Assembly (NCBI RefSeq): GCF_000699445.3
Contig: NC_067196.1
Location: 29,715,116-29,779,115, forward strand
Length of the DNA: 64,000 nucleotides
DNA from: Schistosoma haematobium
Taxonomy: Eukaryota; Platyhelminthes; Trematoda; Strigeidida; Schistosomatidae
Reading direction: 5' to 3'
Shown: piece by piece, positions 1 to 13,599 of the stretch
How the letters are laid out: the number at the start of each line of letters is the position of its first letter
How positions within the stretch are numbered: position 1 is the first letter of the stretch
Notes under the pieces: generated by a model
The model's input: the letters and a program-made list of their open reading frames with translations, nothing else
Databases searched by the model: none
What the model was told of the DNA's origin: nothing
Position numbers and translations under genes: made by a program

Positions 1-1005
1 ACGAAAACAATTGTTCGCTCAAATATCATTTGTTTTTGGAATTTCTACTTTATCAACTGTCAACCGCTATGATACGAAATATTGTAGGCATACGTAAGTC
101 AAATAGAAAAATTTAAATTTGCTTTTGAATAAGCTAACTTTTCTCCATGTATTCATTATATTATAATCAGCTCCTAACCTCTAGAATGATTCTACTATGG
201 CTTTCTGAATTCAAACACCATTGTATAATAACGGTTACCTAAGTGATTAATTAACGAAGCTAAGCCACTACACTCGTACAGTTGTTCAACTCTGAGAAAA
301 ATGGAATTTTCATCAAGACAATGTGTAAATTAGAGTAAATCAAGATAGTAGTGACCTCATCCCTCAATCTCTGTTCTGATATGGTGTATACCGGGAAGGT
401 TTCAAGTGGTAGTCTTTCACTACAGTTTATATATATGCAATATTTTTACAGATAATTCTTGTTGCAATTAAATGTCTATTAAAGTAGAGTTGAGAATTGG
501 TGAATATTTGTACAATCACATTCATTCTCCCCTTTCATTCTTCAGATTTGCAAACTTATGATTCTTACCACGAATAGTAAGCTTATCTTCGAACCATTAG
601 ATTTATCATTGAACGTTTTACTTCTATCAGTATAATGCCTACTGACAACAGATTTTATGATGCCAATAATCATCAGTGAGTGGTTAGAAGCGATCAATGA
701 TGATCTGCATTAAATATGAAGTTAAAACAATATGATGTTTTTACTTTAGATCATAAGAGGATTTAGAATTGAAAAATGCTGAAGGGGTTTGTTACAATAA
801 GATAAAACCACTGTGCAGTAATTTATAAGTCTTTCTGTCTATCCATCTGTACATCGTGTAGAAATCATTTATTTAAATTGAGAAACATTCCGAAATGTGT
901 CATCTGTATTTTTTGAGAAATTAATTTATTTACAGAAGCATTTTGTCTAAGTAACATTTCATCTGATTCTTGAATGCTGACAGAAGTAAATGTTATTGCT
1001 ATATT
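1..1005. other. AT-rich sequence without recognised genes
   Basis: No convincing exon, RNA gene or element was seen. Open frames are short and shaped by base composition. Confidence 0.5.
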
Positions 1006-1409
1006 TGAAGAGATTACGAGTTCACCTAATCTGAGAACGGAACGAAAACTCTGTGACACCATGACCGATAAGCTGGTTGTTCCGACGCACCCCAGTCCCG
1101 CGAACTAGGGAGAGAAGTCCAAGATCGGAATAAGGAAATATATTCCACAAGCAGCCAGAAGCACGAACAACAACAAACACAAATCAAGCGTATATATACA
1201 GTATAAGAATGTCCTTGGGAAGCGTTACAAAACAGCATACTGAAAGATACGACGATCCAATAGAGTTTAAGATCCTCCGAAGTGGGAAATACTAGATGAA
1301 GGTGAAAATGGGTGCTTTTGGCGCGAAAACAAAAGTTAAAACTTTTAAAATGGAATTGCGAAATTAAGGCATTTACCAATTGAGCTTTGGGGATCTAATA
1401 TCCCTAACA
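1006..1409 (-). repeat. Solo LTR-like repeat, copy 1
   Basis: About 404 bases match 26,298-26,706 along their length with many substitutions. Read on the minus strand both begin TGTTRGGGAT and end CTTCA, the TG...CA termini of LTRs. Both have a TATA-like run (tatatatac) in the middle, followed by a conserved stretch (CTTGGGAAGCGTTACAAAA on the plus strand lies near it). No internal retroelement genes sit next to either copy, so they look like solo LTRs. I could not find a clean target duplication. The family is not named. Confidence 0.5.
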
Positions 1410-1639
1410 GTTATGTCAAAAAATCAGTAATAGTAATAATGGTAATTTGGGATGAATTTTAAACTTGTATATGCTAATGGTATTTTGTTTTGATAAAATG
1501 TACTTACACCGAGGTAATTGCATTTTGACTGAAACAACAAAGTACGAACCACTGAAATGGAACTTGGCGCCATAATGTTAATGCAAATGATTTATCATTG
1601 ATTAGTGACCGATGTCATATTTGTCTAGTTCTTTAGTGC

Positions 1640-1930
1640 TGCTCTAAATCTATCAACCAAGTTTCGATACGCCCACTGATCGAATTAACTCAAAATCGAG
1701 TTCATTAGGGATTAAATAAACATGACACTAGTCACTATTTAGTGATCACCCAATTGCTAATATCTCAGTTCTACAAGAGAACAGCTCATTGGAAATGTTT
1801 CATACTGGGAAGCTGGTTGGTGCCGGTTTGAATTCCACAGGGAACATTAATCACTTCAGGTTTCCAGACACGCCTTGCTGACAAGCGCCAACTGTCAGGA
1901 AACCCGGGCTTAGGGTTTCCGGCAAATGAA
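1640..1930 (+). repeat. Old dispersed repeat, first arm of an inverted pair
   Basis: Short blocks (AACATGACAyT..., AATATCTCAGT, a GC-richer end with CCCGGGCTTAGGG) recur in the same order on the opposite strand at 3,700-4,045. Divergence is high. The family is unknown to me. It could be a decayed SINE or a 3' fragment of a LINE. Confidence 0.3.
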
Positions 1931-3699
1931 TTTCAACCACCTAACACAATTTTGTTATGTAAGCTATAAGACCAATTTGTTGTGGTTTCAACTTAATGTG
2001 TGATCTTAGGTATCAACTTCTGATAGGTCCCATGCAAAGACGAAATAGTTGCCCAATTCTTTCTATTTTTCACAGGTTCTCCAACTGATTTATCTGGTGT
2101 TAGTAACTGTTTCTGATGTTCTAAATGTTAGTTTAGTAGACACTTGTACTGTTAGTTAACTATTGATTATCTTTTTTCAACAAGTCGACGACAAGATTCT
2201 AGGTTTTCCATATTTCGTTTGCTACAGTTTAATTAATATTCATGTATTGGTATGTTAATAGTTTTAATCTATGAATAATGGATTACTCTGTAATTATAAT
2301 GTACACAGTAAGTAATTCATTACAGTTACTTTTCGTTCCTTTGAAATAATTCGGAAATAACATCTTGGTTTTTATAAGAGTTGATCACTAAATGAAGTTG
2401 TATACTTTGATTGTTATTACTGTTCGAGTTACGTAACCAATCATCAGAAAGTAAGCACTAAGCCAAATGGCATGAAATCATATTACACTACTTATGATGT
2501 AAGAATTCAGTTATCATTTTACATCGAATGTTTCTGACTGTGACCATTCATAGACCAAGTACTTGACAGTATATTCATATATATTTTGGTAAAACAGATA
2601 ACCAGATTTAAGGTTTAGTTACGAATCGATACCAGGGAAAATTCCAAATCACTTCTGATTGAAGAAGCATGTTAATAATAAAAACAAACTTTATCTTGAA
2701 TAATTTCATTAAAAATAAAATGATTTTTTCATCAATAACAATCATATTTATGACAAAACACGATCGAGTTCATGGGGACAAATTGGCGTGAAGTACATGA
2801 ACATGTCGAAAAGTATTCAATCTAGTTTTGACAAATATCATTATTTTACAAACTATTCACTGAACACATGGTGTATTAGACTTTTCGAATAGCAATAAAA
2901 AAGCAACAAAATTCAGTCTATTCCATGATCAAGTTGTCAAACTTTCATGTTACATGGTAAACAATTTGCCAAATTGGAAAATCGTTAGTGTATGTTTTCT
3001 CAGTAGTTAATTTATTTCATGATTTATAAAAGTGACTTTATTTTTAGTGATATTTACATTCACAAGATAATTATGAAAAAACTCCTTGACCTACAATACA
3101 ACTTGGCACAAGCGAAAATAGATTATATTAAGACCACGAACGAAAATCATTAAATCATTACAAGAATGAAGACATTTAAATGAAGAGAACTTTTTCGATG
3201 ACATTACTTCGTTGAACTGCACAATCGTATTTATGGGTAGTTTTCAATAAGTAATAGTCTATAATGAAATAGATTATTTGTTTATTTTGGTAATTCAATC
3301 AAGTGCAAGTGTACATTTAGGTCAAATATGTAAAATTTCTAACTGTAAACAAATGATTGGTTATGGAAATCGAGAAAAAGGGAAGAAAATTAATGTACAA
3401 AGTTATGCAGAAGCAATTAGCTGGTCAACTTACTATTATTACTATATAATTGAGGTGTACATCGTTTTTGGGGTTTTTTTCGGTCGGGTTCTGGTTTCAT
3501 TTAGTGAAAGAAATTGATTTGAATGAACGTAATTTTTCATGTGTCCATGTTTATGAATATCGTTAAATTTTACGCGGGATACAATATGTAGTTGGGACAA
3601 ACTAGATATCGCAAAAGGTACACCTATAACATCACCGGTACGTGGCTAAAGGTAATCGTAAGAAAGTTCTAAATTAACTCATGTTTGTGCTACTTGACA

Positions 3700-4045
3700 C
3701 TAGTGACCATTGTATACCTCAGATATTAGGGGAATTGATGCTCTCCATGTGGTTCAACCCAACGTCACCCACCATAAAAGTTTAAGGAATTATCAACGAA
3801 GCATTCACGCTGTGACTGATCTTCTATATGACTGAGATATTCACATTGATATTCACTTGATAGCAGCCAATGTCATGTTAATTAGTCACTGACTATTAAT
3901 CAGGTTACGAAATGGAGACCAATCTGCGTGACTCAGTGTCACATTGTTCTGCGTTTGAAGCTAATCGGTAGCAAGCCCTAGACCTGGTTACTTGGGCTTT
4001 AAACCCTCAAGAAGGATCAGTTCCCTTCATATTGGAGATATGCTT
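3700..4045 (-). repeat. Old dispersed repeat, second arm of an inverted pair
   Basis: The reverse complement shares ordered short blocks with 1,640-1,930, including AACATGACATTGG and AATATCTCAGTC, followed by a GC-richer part. It is too diverged to name. Confidence 0.3.
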
Positions 4046-5214
4046 CATAGACAAGTGGAAACTAGCACAAACATTAGATCAAAGCATAGAATCCTGTAAA
4101 CCACTTCCTCATAAGATAGAGTGCACTGGAGTAACAGGTCACTTAGCCTAGTTATTATATTTCAAACTTTATGGGTAGAATTCAATCAGTATTAAGCGCC
4201 AGACAGTATGACTGATTAATATTCACGGTCTATATCGTGTTGAGTTACATGAATCGATTGCAAATGAGTCCACCGAAACCATAACTAATCTCACGGTATT
4301 ACAAATAGATGGATGAAATTATCTATAGGCTATAAAATATGGTTCCAGGTGAAAAGGTACGCTTTCCACAGTATAGCGACTATATAGTATTTATACAAGA
4401 GACTTGTGCTTTTAACCACTCGTACACTGTTATCAACGATGGTTTTAGCTTTATTTTTTACAAATAACTGGCCAGTCAGAACATAATAACATATCTTTAC
4501 AAGAACTATGGACCAGATCAAAAATGGTCAGCAACACTATTTTGGCTCTCATAATCAATCGTTAAAAATTTAAATATAAAATGAGTGTATTCTTCGTCTA
4601 ATTCCAGAACCTCTTGATAACAGGTAACTATAACCGTATGCGGTATCAATTTACTATAGACAGTTAGGCGGTTTTCTAATTAACTCTCTTCCCTTTCTAT
4701 TTCCTTTAATGTTGTATCAATCTGTGGAAGACGATCAACTTCTTACTTTTTAGATAAACACCAGACTATGTATAAACTTTATTTCGACTTGTCCAATGTC
4801 CAACTACTGTACAAGATAGATTTATCATTTCAGAGTTATAAGATTAATCATTGATGAAAGATGAAATCATAGTAAACCAGTATGTATGAAGTATTTGCAA
4901 CGTTCAAAGCTTCAATATATCGTTTGGTTAATAACTACTTTCTCACTTTCATTAGTCAATTATTCACTACCAATATAAACAATTTTGAATCATACTCTTT
5001 CTCTATTACACGTTTTCTTTAATGTATATAATGAATCGTTTTAATCAATGATGAAATAAAACAGAATTTGGCTTAACCGATTTTCTCTGCTCTCTACTAA
5101 TTATTCATTGTAGGATATTAGGAATTGTCATTAGTTCAACGAAATAATTATCATGTTAATGTGTAATCGACCGATCAACATCCACTATGATCATAGTCGG
5201 TATTGCTTTATTTG

Positions 5215-5215
<1 letters not shown>

Positions 5216-5252
<37 letters not shown>
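5216..5252. repeat. (AAT)n microsatellite
   Basis: About 12 copies of a trinucleotide in tandem, which creates an artificial poly-Asn reading frame. Confidence 0.95.
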
Positions 5253-5253
<1 letters not shown>

Positions 5254-8200
5254 TGCATATCTTTCCATTCTGCAAAGTGAAGGAAGTTGGAAAAAACACA
5301 ACACAAATGGAATTAAGTAGATTCATCTGTGAAAAAGGATTGTTTCAAGAAGATAGAATTGTTTTTCTTTGATTTAATACTATGTACAATGTTGAATCAT
5401 TTTGTTTCCAACTTTGTCTACTCTATTTTATTATGTTGGATATTTTGTATAAGTACCATCTGTTGTTAATTATTTTAATATTCCATTTTCTTTTTCTACA
5501 TTCAAACAAAAAATGAGGAGAGAAAATGAAGATGAAACGAAATTGAAACGAGTAACTATTATCGTTTTACAACTATTGATTGGATGATTTGTAGACAACT
5601 TAAATCTGTATGCTGATTGTCTGTCAGCTTTTTCGTTCCGTCAGATGAGTTTTCTATTTTCCTTGAGTAAACTAAATTTGAATTAGAGGCATTCAGTTGT
5701 TTTAATGTCTAATATTTACTAAACTGATGAGAATAAGCAGGGAAATTAGCATTCAAATATCATAGCAAACATGCCTGTGAGAGTGTACATTTAAATTAGT
5801 TTTTGAAAAGAAACTAAATTGAATATATGCTAGAATCAAGTGAATGGAAGTTGCTTTAGAAAATGCTACTAACTCATTTCTAGTTGTGCCTAAAGTTCTA
5901 GTGAGAAGTTGTGATTGTTGGAGTTCCGATATGGTGTGTATGAAACAGTTGTCAAAAATGCTATTAGACAACTGCCACTTTATATATAGAATTAACTGAA
6001 GTTAAAATTGCACCGTTAGAAACTGACTCAATACTTCTAATTATTGAGCTTATGCTAGGAGATCTGAAGATCCTGGATTTAATCCTTGGAGTGGTAACAT
6101 ATGCCCCATACTACTATGTAACAGCTATGTAGTGTTCACTAGTTTCCAGTGGTGTTTCAACTAGGATCAAATTAAAATAAAGACAACATGCAGTTTCTAC
6201 TCCTTGCAGAAACCAGCCACTCATACTGTTATTCATTCTCCTCTAGTCAGAAAATATTTCTTATTAAATTTATTCCAACTGATTAATTGTCTATGGTAAA
6301 AGTTTATAACATGTTATAATTAAATGAAGTGTCGATGAAATGAAATGTCGATTTGACATAATAGTAATAGATGAACGAAATAACAAGAATCGAGCTAAAT
6401 TGTTGCCCGAAATACCAACCTATTCTTAGAAAATCCTGTGGTGATAAGTACATTTTTCAGTTCTAAAAGCATCTTATTAAATAGTGTGTCAGCTGACCGA
6501 CCCGAAAATCAAACAACAGGCTTATTTCGATGTCCGGTTGACGAGTCCCATTTGCAACAAAATGTGCGTGCTGGACTTCACTGATAGTTGTATTCCATCT
6601 ACTTTGTACTAACTTAATGCTGTGATTCATTTACCTAAAGCATAGAAGCTTTTAATAATATAGTCTACATTTTTAAGGTTTAACTGACAAATGTAAAATA
6701 AAATAAAATTCATGTAAGGAATTAAGGAATCACTACTTGTAACTCTGACTCACAAATTTTGTCAAAAATACTCTCTTAATCAAATATTATACAACCGTTG
6801 GTTTTATTCTACGTAACCACCATTAATGAGATTCAAGAGGCGATCTCTTGCATAACATATGTAGTAGAAAGCTAAAATAAATACATGTTCAATCATAACA
6901 AAGGTGTCGTGAGTGAACTACCCTTACAATGTAACATGTACGAGTGAAATCGAGGAATATACCATAAAAAAACTGATGACACTAACCATTTCGCTCCTAT
7001 GCTTTTGACTAATTTCCCTAAATACGCAATCTGTTATTTTTTCTTCCCATTGAATTATATTCTTCAGATCCTTGGTATAGTCTAAGTAAACAGTTCTTCG
7101 AACGATCCACCCATCACACGATATTAGAAGTGTGTACACATGCTGTTAAATTGACAGATAGTCTTCGGTGCACAAACGTTTCATCACGATATCTTAAACT
7201 GTATAAGGTCCTGTACATCACTCGACCATCCTTACACACAGAGGTCGTTTTTTCCAAGTTATATGTAGGTGGCGATGTTGTTCAGAAGAACTATGAAAGC
7301 TTCACGACCAGCCCATCCAGCCCAGAGAACGAAACTCCACCAAAATACTCCACTTGAGCTACAAATCTTTTCCATCATCTCGATTATTTTTCTCATGGAT
7401 TTTCATTCAGAAGTGTACAATAGAAAATTCGACAGTCATTTTTCTCGGCTAATTAATCCGATCGGAAACTTACTTATCAATGGAATGTTGAACATTCATA
7501 AATAATAATTGTACTAATAACAAAAAACATAATTTTGATGAAATAATCTTTGGACAACATGCACAATATACACAATTTACCCGAATACAACTTAAGTAAA
7601 CATGACATGTTAATTTTGTTGATTTATTTAGAATTATATAGAATTGTGGACTTTTATTAAAAATATTAATAAGTAAGTAGATAGTACCTTTGACCATGAA
7701 ATGGAGTTAAGACCGCATTCATAGGAAAGCTAACTTTCATGGTGAAATTCACTTGTTTTGATTCTAGGATAATAATATTAATAATTAATGAGAAAAATAC
7801 AATAGAGCTTAAATAACAAAAAGACGAAGAGGGCAACGAGAAGCGCGATTTATGATTTTCCAAACATGGTACAGTTTGGCACGTACAAGTGATTATTTGA
7901 ATAGCATTAATAATAACATTATTTTCGGGTTGACCTCAATAGATCATATGAAAGCACCATATCAGTAAATAAACCATAATAAAATTTTCTAGACAGAACA
8001 GGATGGAGTTGTTAGTAAAGTAGACAGTGAACTAGTATTGAATATTCACTAATATATTCGAATAATTCCGATGAATATCGACAACTAGTGTGTAAACATT
8101 TATTGGTTATTATTTTCTTAACTTCTAAGCAGCATATACTAATTTCAAAGTGACATAACATTTCCGATACTTCGCATGTCATGGAAACTTGATTTTTAAT

Positions 8201-9870
8201 TTACCGAGTGTTGAACAGAATTCCCTAAATTATAATTTCTAAGTAGACGAGATATACCTATTGAGACACAAAACAAGAAATACTGGTCAAGCGAAGAGTT
8301 CTCTTGTTGCCGAATTCATTTACAAAGCTGTACAATTGCAAACATTTACTTATTTTTTCAAAATGATAATAATAACAATAATGGTGATGAGAAAAATCTC
8401 GCTAACCATGGTAACAGTGAACTAAAATGGATGACGGTATAAAAATGTTATTTTTATCAAGGAAACTAACAATAATGTTGTTGGCAGCGTAAATGTTATT
8501 ATGTTGAACAAACGAGAACGTATTTGCCAACGTAAATCTTTGAAAATGAGTTCGGCAAAATAAGAAATCTCCGTTGAACCGATCTATTCTACTCTAAATC
8601 ATAATGCATCTTTACTCCATCGTACAACCATCATTCGTGTGATAAACATTTCCTCCTATTTGCGGAATTTCAGAATTAAAACATCAGTTCAGGTTCCAAT
8701 TTCAAATCGAATAGCTTTGTATAAAGGCTAAAGTTACTGCCCGGTTAGTCAGGTTAAATTCGACGATGAATGGTCGGCATTTCTGGCATGGTTTGTAAAA
8801 GTCGAGTATGTAATCCACTGAACTACTCTTTCTTTAAAGTAAATCATTAGTCAAATAAATTCCATGGTCAACCATTTGTTCATTGAAAATTTTGAGGACT
8901 ATTAATTACAAAAATTTGTGTTTCTTCTTTGTTGATTTCATAAATTAAGTGTGATCAACATCCCAATGGAAGTGCTCTGGAGTTTAGAATGATGATTATT
9001 GGGTACAAATCGCGTTATGATCCTCAACATGGATGTAACTACGTTCAAATAATAACAATTACTTCATTCACTGCTGCATCATTGACTTAAATTCTACTTT
9101 GACACATATCTAAACTGTGATATTTCAAAAATGTAATAAAAACATATTTTTTCTAAAGTCAGCTAGTTCTGCAGACAAATATACGTGTACATTCTAATTT
9201 CATATCTCATATTAGATCTGAGACACAACTAAATATTATTCATTTCTTCTTCTTCTTCTTCTTCGGTATATACTATTAAATCATATATCTAGTTGTGATG
9301 ATTTTACTTGAACAAACTATTGGGAATAGGATACCTACCACAATGAACAATGAACAGAATTATTGATGTGCGTATTATGTAAAATATAATGTAGACACAA
9401 CAAGCACATTTGTTTCCAGTTACTCACTATTATTACTATTATTTTAATTTCAACCCTGTTTGTTTCTTTGACTAATGTAAACTACAAGTAATTTGTATTT
9501 CCATACATTCTCCCTCTGAAAATGTTTGAATTTGTGTGGTTAAGTTAACAATTCATAAGCTGAAACATTGAGTTCTTTAAGCGGAAACTAACTGAATGTA
9601 TTTTGCTGATTATAAATAATCATGAAATAAATTGACCATAATATTTCATAAATATTCTTAGTACTCGGTGATTACGAGATCTGAAAATATTTTCAGATAC
9701 CTGAATAGAATTTCTATTGAGGTATATCAACCATAAGCAACATATTAAATGACATAGATCAAGTTACGCTGACCTTTGAAAATGAAGGTATTGTGTTGAA
9801 ATTTCAGTGTGAATATGCACACAGAGATGTAGGAAAGTTCATCTGACGAAACCCAAATTTAATTCTAATC

Positions 9871-9881
9871 AACAATATAGG
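9871..9881. repeat. RTE target-site duplication (3' side)
   Basis: AACAATATAGG, identical to 13,778-13,788 on the other side of the RTE element. Confidence 0.88.
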
Positions 9882-10079
9882 TCAGTCAGTCAGTCAGTAA
9901 CAACGTGGAACTTCGTACGTACGTACATCAGTTCGAGTTGCCAAACCACATTAGCACAGAGATGCAGTGAAAGTATAAGCAGTAATCGGGAACATTAGGG
10001 TTTGAAGATGTTATTCAAGGAGTATAATCCAGTGAAATAAATTTGGAAAGAAAAAAAAGGACATGAAGAATTCAGAAGA

Positions 10080-10385
10080 TTAGAATTTGAGAGAACACAA
10101 AGAGTGGATGCACCTGCGCCATTGCAAACGATTCTGAGCCATGTCATTCAAGATCTCTAACCATTGGTTGCTATCATCTCGTGGACCCCGACCAGGTAGT
10201 CTACACCTACCAACATGGCTCAGTCCACTTGTCGGTGACTTCATGTATTTGTGCCATGTTTTGGTCTGGCCACCCCTAGCTTTCTTCCAACCTACTCGTA
10301 TACCACTGAACATCGCACGTCGAGGCAGTCGGTGTTTGTGCATAGGTAACACGTGTCCCAGCCATCTCAACTGATGAGGTTTCAC
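10080..10385 (-). pseudogene. RTE C-terminal region
   Basis: This frame contains [52 protein letters not shown] and MAQNRLQWR, which form the C-terminal zinc-knuckle-free tail seen in many RTE proteins. The same segment recurs almost unchanged at 56,981-57,271 on the plus strand. It is out of frame with the preceding reverse transcriptase piece. Confidence 0.85.
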
Positions 10386-10527
10386 TACTTCATCAATTGA
10401 TTTGTCATCCTTACCTAGTATCCGTTTCCTAAGAACTGCATTACTTACTCGGTGATGACAGGATATACGAGCAATGCTTCGAGGACACCTCTGCTCGAAT
10501 GCTAGTAACCTACTACATCTTCTATTC

Positions 10528-11090
10528 TTACCGGCCGTGTCTCATTGCCATAAAGTAGGACGTAACGAACTGCTGCGCAGTAACCCGTCCTTTGTTTAGT
10601 AGACGGATATCTCGCCTACGCCACAAATAACGCAAGCTGGCAAAAGCTAGTCGAGCCTTCTGTATCCGTGCTGAGATTTCGTCACACACCAGACCACGAG
10701 GGCTGATGAGACTTCCAAGATAAGTGAAACGGTCGATACACTCAACTACTTCACTCCTCATCACTAGTTTGGGTGTCGATGCAACCCAATCCTGAAGCAA
10801 CATTTTGCGTTTCAAGTGGGAGAATCGCATCCCGAACATGCCTGCATTGTTGCCTAGAGTGGTCAACCGACTCTGCATTTTGTCAGCGTCTTCACCAAAT
10901 AGAACTATGTCACCGGCATATTCTAGGTCAGAAAGTGAATCTCCCGGTAGAAGTTCAACCCCTGGAAAGTCAGATGTGGAAAGTGTTATCTCTAAAAGCA
11001 TGTCAACGACAAAGTTAAACAAGAACGGAGAGAGTGGGCAGCCCTGACGAACACCACTTGAGGTAATCAATTCTGATAAGCCTTCACTCG
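10528..11090 (-). pseudogene. RTE reverse transcriptase, palm and thumb part
   Basis: After the frameshift near 11,090 the protein continues as [29 protein letters not shown] and DLEYAGDIVLFGED. The usual catalytic motif is YADD; here it reads YAGD, so the second Asp of the pair remains but the first is changed to Gly. The thumb region follows ([34 protein letters not shown]). The frame is lost again near 10,550, where other copies read a Tyr-Gly-x-Glu-Thr-Trp segment. The upstream part of this open frame (11,091-11,169) is shadow sequence. Confidence 0.88.
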
Positions 11091-12281
11091 ACCAGCTGTG
11101 TTCGAGTAGAGAACCTTTATAAAGTTGATGTACTTTTCTGGTGCTCCTTTCAGTGACAAACACTGCCATAGAACCTCACAATCAACAGAGTCGAATGCTG
11201 CCTTAAGGTCGAGAAATAATACCATTATGGGGCGTCTGAATGTGTGTCTATTTTCTAGGACCTGACGTAGTGTGAAAATCTGGTCTATACAACCACGTCC
11301 AGGTCGAAAACCAGCCTGATTTTCTCTAGTCTGTTCTTCACGAGCTTTGGTTAGGTGTCGAAGTATTATTGAAGCTAATATTTTGGACACTATATTAGTC
11401 AAACTGATTCCTCTGTGATTGTCACAAGAGGACTTTTGTCCTTTCTTATAGACTGGCACAATCAGTAATTGAGACCAGTCATATGGGATTGCGTCCAGTT
11501 CCCAAATTCTACCTAAGACCTCAGTTAGTCTCACTGCTAATACTGGACCACCATCCTTAAAAATATCAGGGGTAAACCTGTCAAGGCCTGGTGCTCTCCC
11601 ACCCTTCGGATTTCCTATGGCTTTTTCAACTTCGTAAAGAGTTGGAGGACTTACATTGACTTGCCATTCAGGTAGACTAGAGATCGTGGGAAACCGAAGT
11701 GTGGCTGAAGGCCAGTTGAACTGATCCCTAAAGTGTTCTGCCCAACGATTCAATCTCCTGGATTGAGAATGAATAATATGTCCATCTTTTTCTGAGATAG
11801 TTTCGCCAACAGTTGGGTTCCTAATGCCAGTTTCCTTAAAAAGTCTGAACAGTTTTCTGCTATTACCTATTGCCGCTGCCTTTTCCATCTCTCTTGCTTT
11901 CGCTACCCACCACTGTTCACGATCATTGCGTAGACTTCTTGTGAGCTTGCGCCTAAGCTGACTCCGCCCTTCGTTATGTTCAGAGCCGGACGGAGTGAGT
12001 TTTCGAGCAGCTATTAGTGCGGTAGATGCTGCTGAAATCCAGTGTTTTTCCCCAACATTATGGTTTACCGTGCTTGCGGACATCACTGCTGTCTCCACAG
12101 CTTTTCGGATATCATTCCACTCTACCTCGGGGTGGGCACCACCTACATGGCTGCCTAACTGTTTTCCTAGTTGTTCCTGAAATATACTCTTAGTTTGACT
12201 GTCATTAAACAGGACCCTAAGAGGTTTCTTTGCGGCGTCTTTCCTACGTCCAGTAAGACGCAGGCAAATACGCGCTCGCAC
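11067..12281 (-). pseudogene. RTE reverse transcriptase, N-terminal and finger/palm part
   Basis: The 404-codon open frame begins at the end of the endonuclease (no Met needed) with RARICLRLTGRRKDAA. It contains [67 protein letters not shown] and [13 protein letters not shown] (palm motif with the first catalytic Asp). These are conserved reverse transcriptase blocks 1-4 of LINEs. The frame ends at KAYQN followed by a stop. Comparison with the copy at 32.4-33.4 kb, which reads [15 protein letters not shown] here, indicates that about ten bases (coding GEL and part of S) are deleted, which shifts the frame. Confidence 0.92.
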
Positions 12282-13085
12282 TAGAGCATGATCTGAGTCT
12301 AAGCATGTGCTCCAGAATGAGCGACAGTCTTCTATAGAGGCCGTTCATCGGTGACTGATAGCGATATGGTGAATTTCAGTCCAACGTTGGGACGAATTAG
12401 GGGGTCGCCATGTCAAAAGATGTTTTTCCTTATGATTAAAGTTAGTATTTGCAAGGAACAAGCGGTTATCTGAGCATAGCTGCAACAGGCGGTCGCCATT
12501 ATCTGTTCTTTGAGCCACGACACCATAAGATCCACCTAGGTGTCTTTCCCTTTCGCTTAGTTTACCTACTTGAGCATTAAAGTCACCAGCCACTATTACT
12601 ACATCAGAGCGCCTAGCTTTTCGGAGAAGGTCGGAAAGCTTTCTGTGAAACTCGTCTTTTACATCATCTGAGCTGCAGTCAGCGGGAGAATAGGCAGAGA
12701 CGATAAAGAGGCAATGACGAGTGTCCCTATCTTTCCGGATCCTTACTGTTCCGTTTAGTCGGACAGCGCACAGACGACTGTCAACTGGGACCCAGTCTAA
12801 GAGGACTAGTTCAGCCCTAGGACTCAATGCTATACCTATGCCAACGAGGCCACGGGAAGCAGCATCAGGGCTACCAGATACACGGAGCGTAAATCGAGGT
12901 GGTTCGTTGCTTTGACATGGTGATGTCAAATGAGTGAAGCTACTCGGATCCTGTATGCGCGTTTCGGAGACGCAGCACACATCGATGACGCGAGATTCTA
13001 AAGTCCTAGCTAAGGAAGCCTGTTGTCCTATTTGGCACTGTGTTCGGACGTTGGAAGCTCCTACGTGTAGTTTAGAGCGTGGTTT
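12282..13085 (-). pseudogene. RTE endonuclease domain (one nonsense codon)
   Basis: The frame runs from KPRSKLHVGASNVRT through VCCVSETRI, IVSAYSPAD, VVIVAGDFNAQVG and HHIAISHR, and after a TGA at about 12,342-12,344 continues IEDCRSFWSTCLDSDHALV in the same frame. These are the Asn, Glu (ETR), Y-x-P, GDFN and SDH signatures of the AP-endonuclease family that nicks target DNA for target-primed reverse transcription. The TGA sits where other RTE proteins usually have Trp, so a single G-to-A change (TGG to TGA) explains it. The frame then runs straight into the reverse transcriptase. A separate open frame of 118 codons (13,088-13,441) lies just upstream in another frame and may be an N-terminal part of the same polyprotein. 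Confidence 0.9.
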
Positions 13086-13599
13086 CAGGAGACCAGAAAT
13101 AACGTTCCGCGTACTCTAATCGTATACCCTAGCGGTGCGGGATGATAAAGGGACGTGAGAAATGTTAGTCGTGGAGATAAGGGATTTATTTGGAGGTGTA
13201 GGAGGGATTTGAATGTGACCGACTTGGCCTCGTGTGCTGTTACGGGTATGAGGGTTGGTGTAATTCCCGGCTTCCCACACCGTGGAAGGGTATTTCTTGA
13301 GGAACCTGAAAAAGAATTCGGATTAATGTTGGTCTTAACGACCTGAGAGCGTGACCGCAGAGCCCAAGGGACAACCGCTTGAGGCCGGTCGCGCACGGCC
13401 TTTTTGTGGGAGGTTTTTAATGTGTTAGCTCCGTTCTTCAAAGGGCCTTACCGCCGGAGACGAAAATCCGTGAGGTAAGGTGAGGTGTGGCATCAGGGTC
13501 GACCTTTTCTAACCTCTTCCTTCCTTGTGAGAAGGCAGCATAGCTGCAGATGATGGTTGTCCGAGAGAAACACCTTACTGCTGTCACACCTCTCTACAG

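Larger units (their letters stand above)
1410..9870. other. AT-rich intergenic sequence downstream of the RTK
   Basis: Apart from the old inverted repeat and simple repeats (ATT run at 5,216-5,252; CTT run near 9,247-9,264), I see no exon with domain support. Open frames here are at most about 80 codons and show no recognisable motif. Confidence 0.45.

Noticed and set aside
1800..1930. A tRNA-derived SINE head, because GGTTTGAATTCCAC resembles a B-box.
   Set aside because: No A-box at the right distance and no match to the SM-alpha-like copies; reported only as an old repeat.
5187..5372. A 61-codon protein with poly-Asn.
   Set aside because: It is built on an AAT microsatellite and lacks any other support.
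7130..7505. A retroelement protein fragment (frames with GGDVVQKNY and RRTMKASRPAHPAQ).
   Set aside because: The GC-richer patch looked element-like, but I could not match it to any family or find continuing frame.
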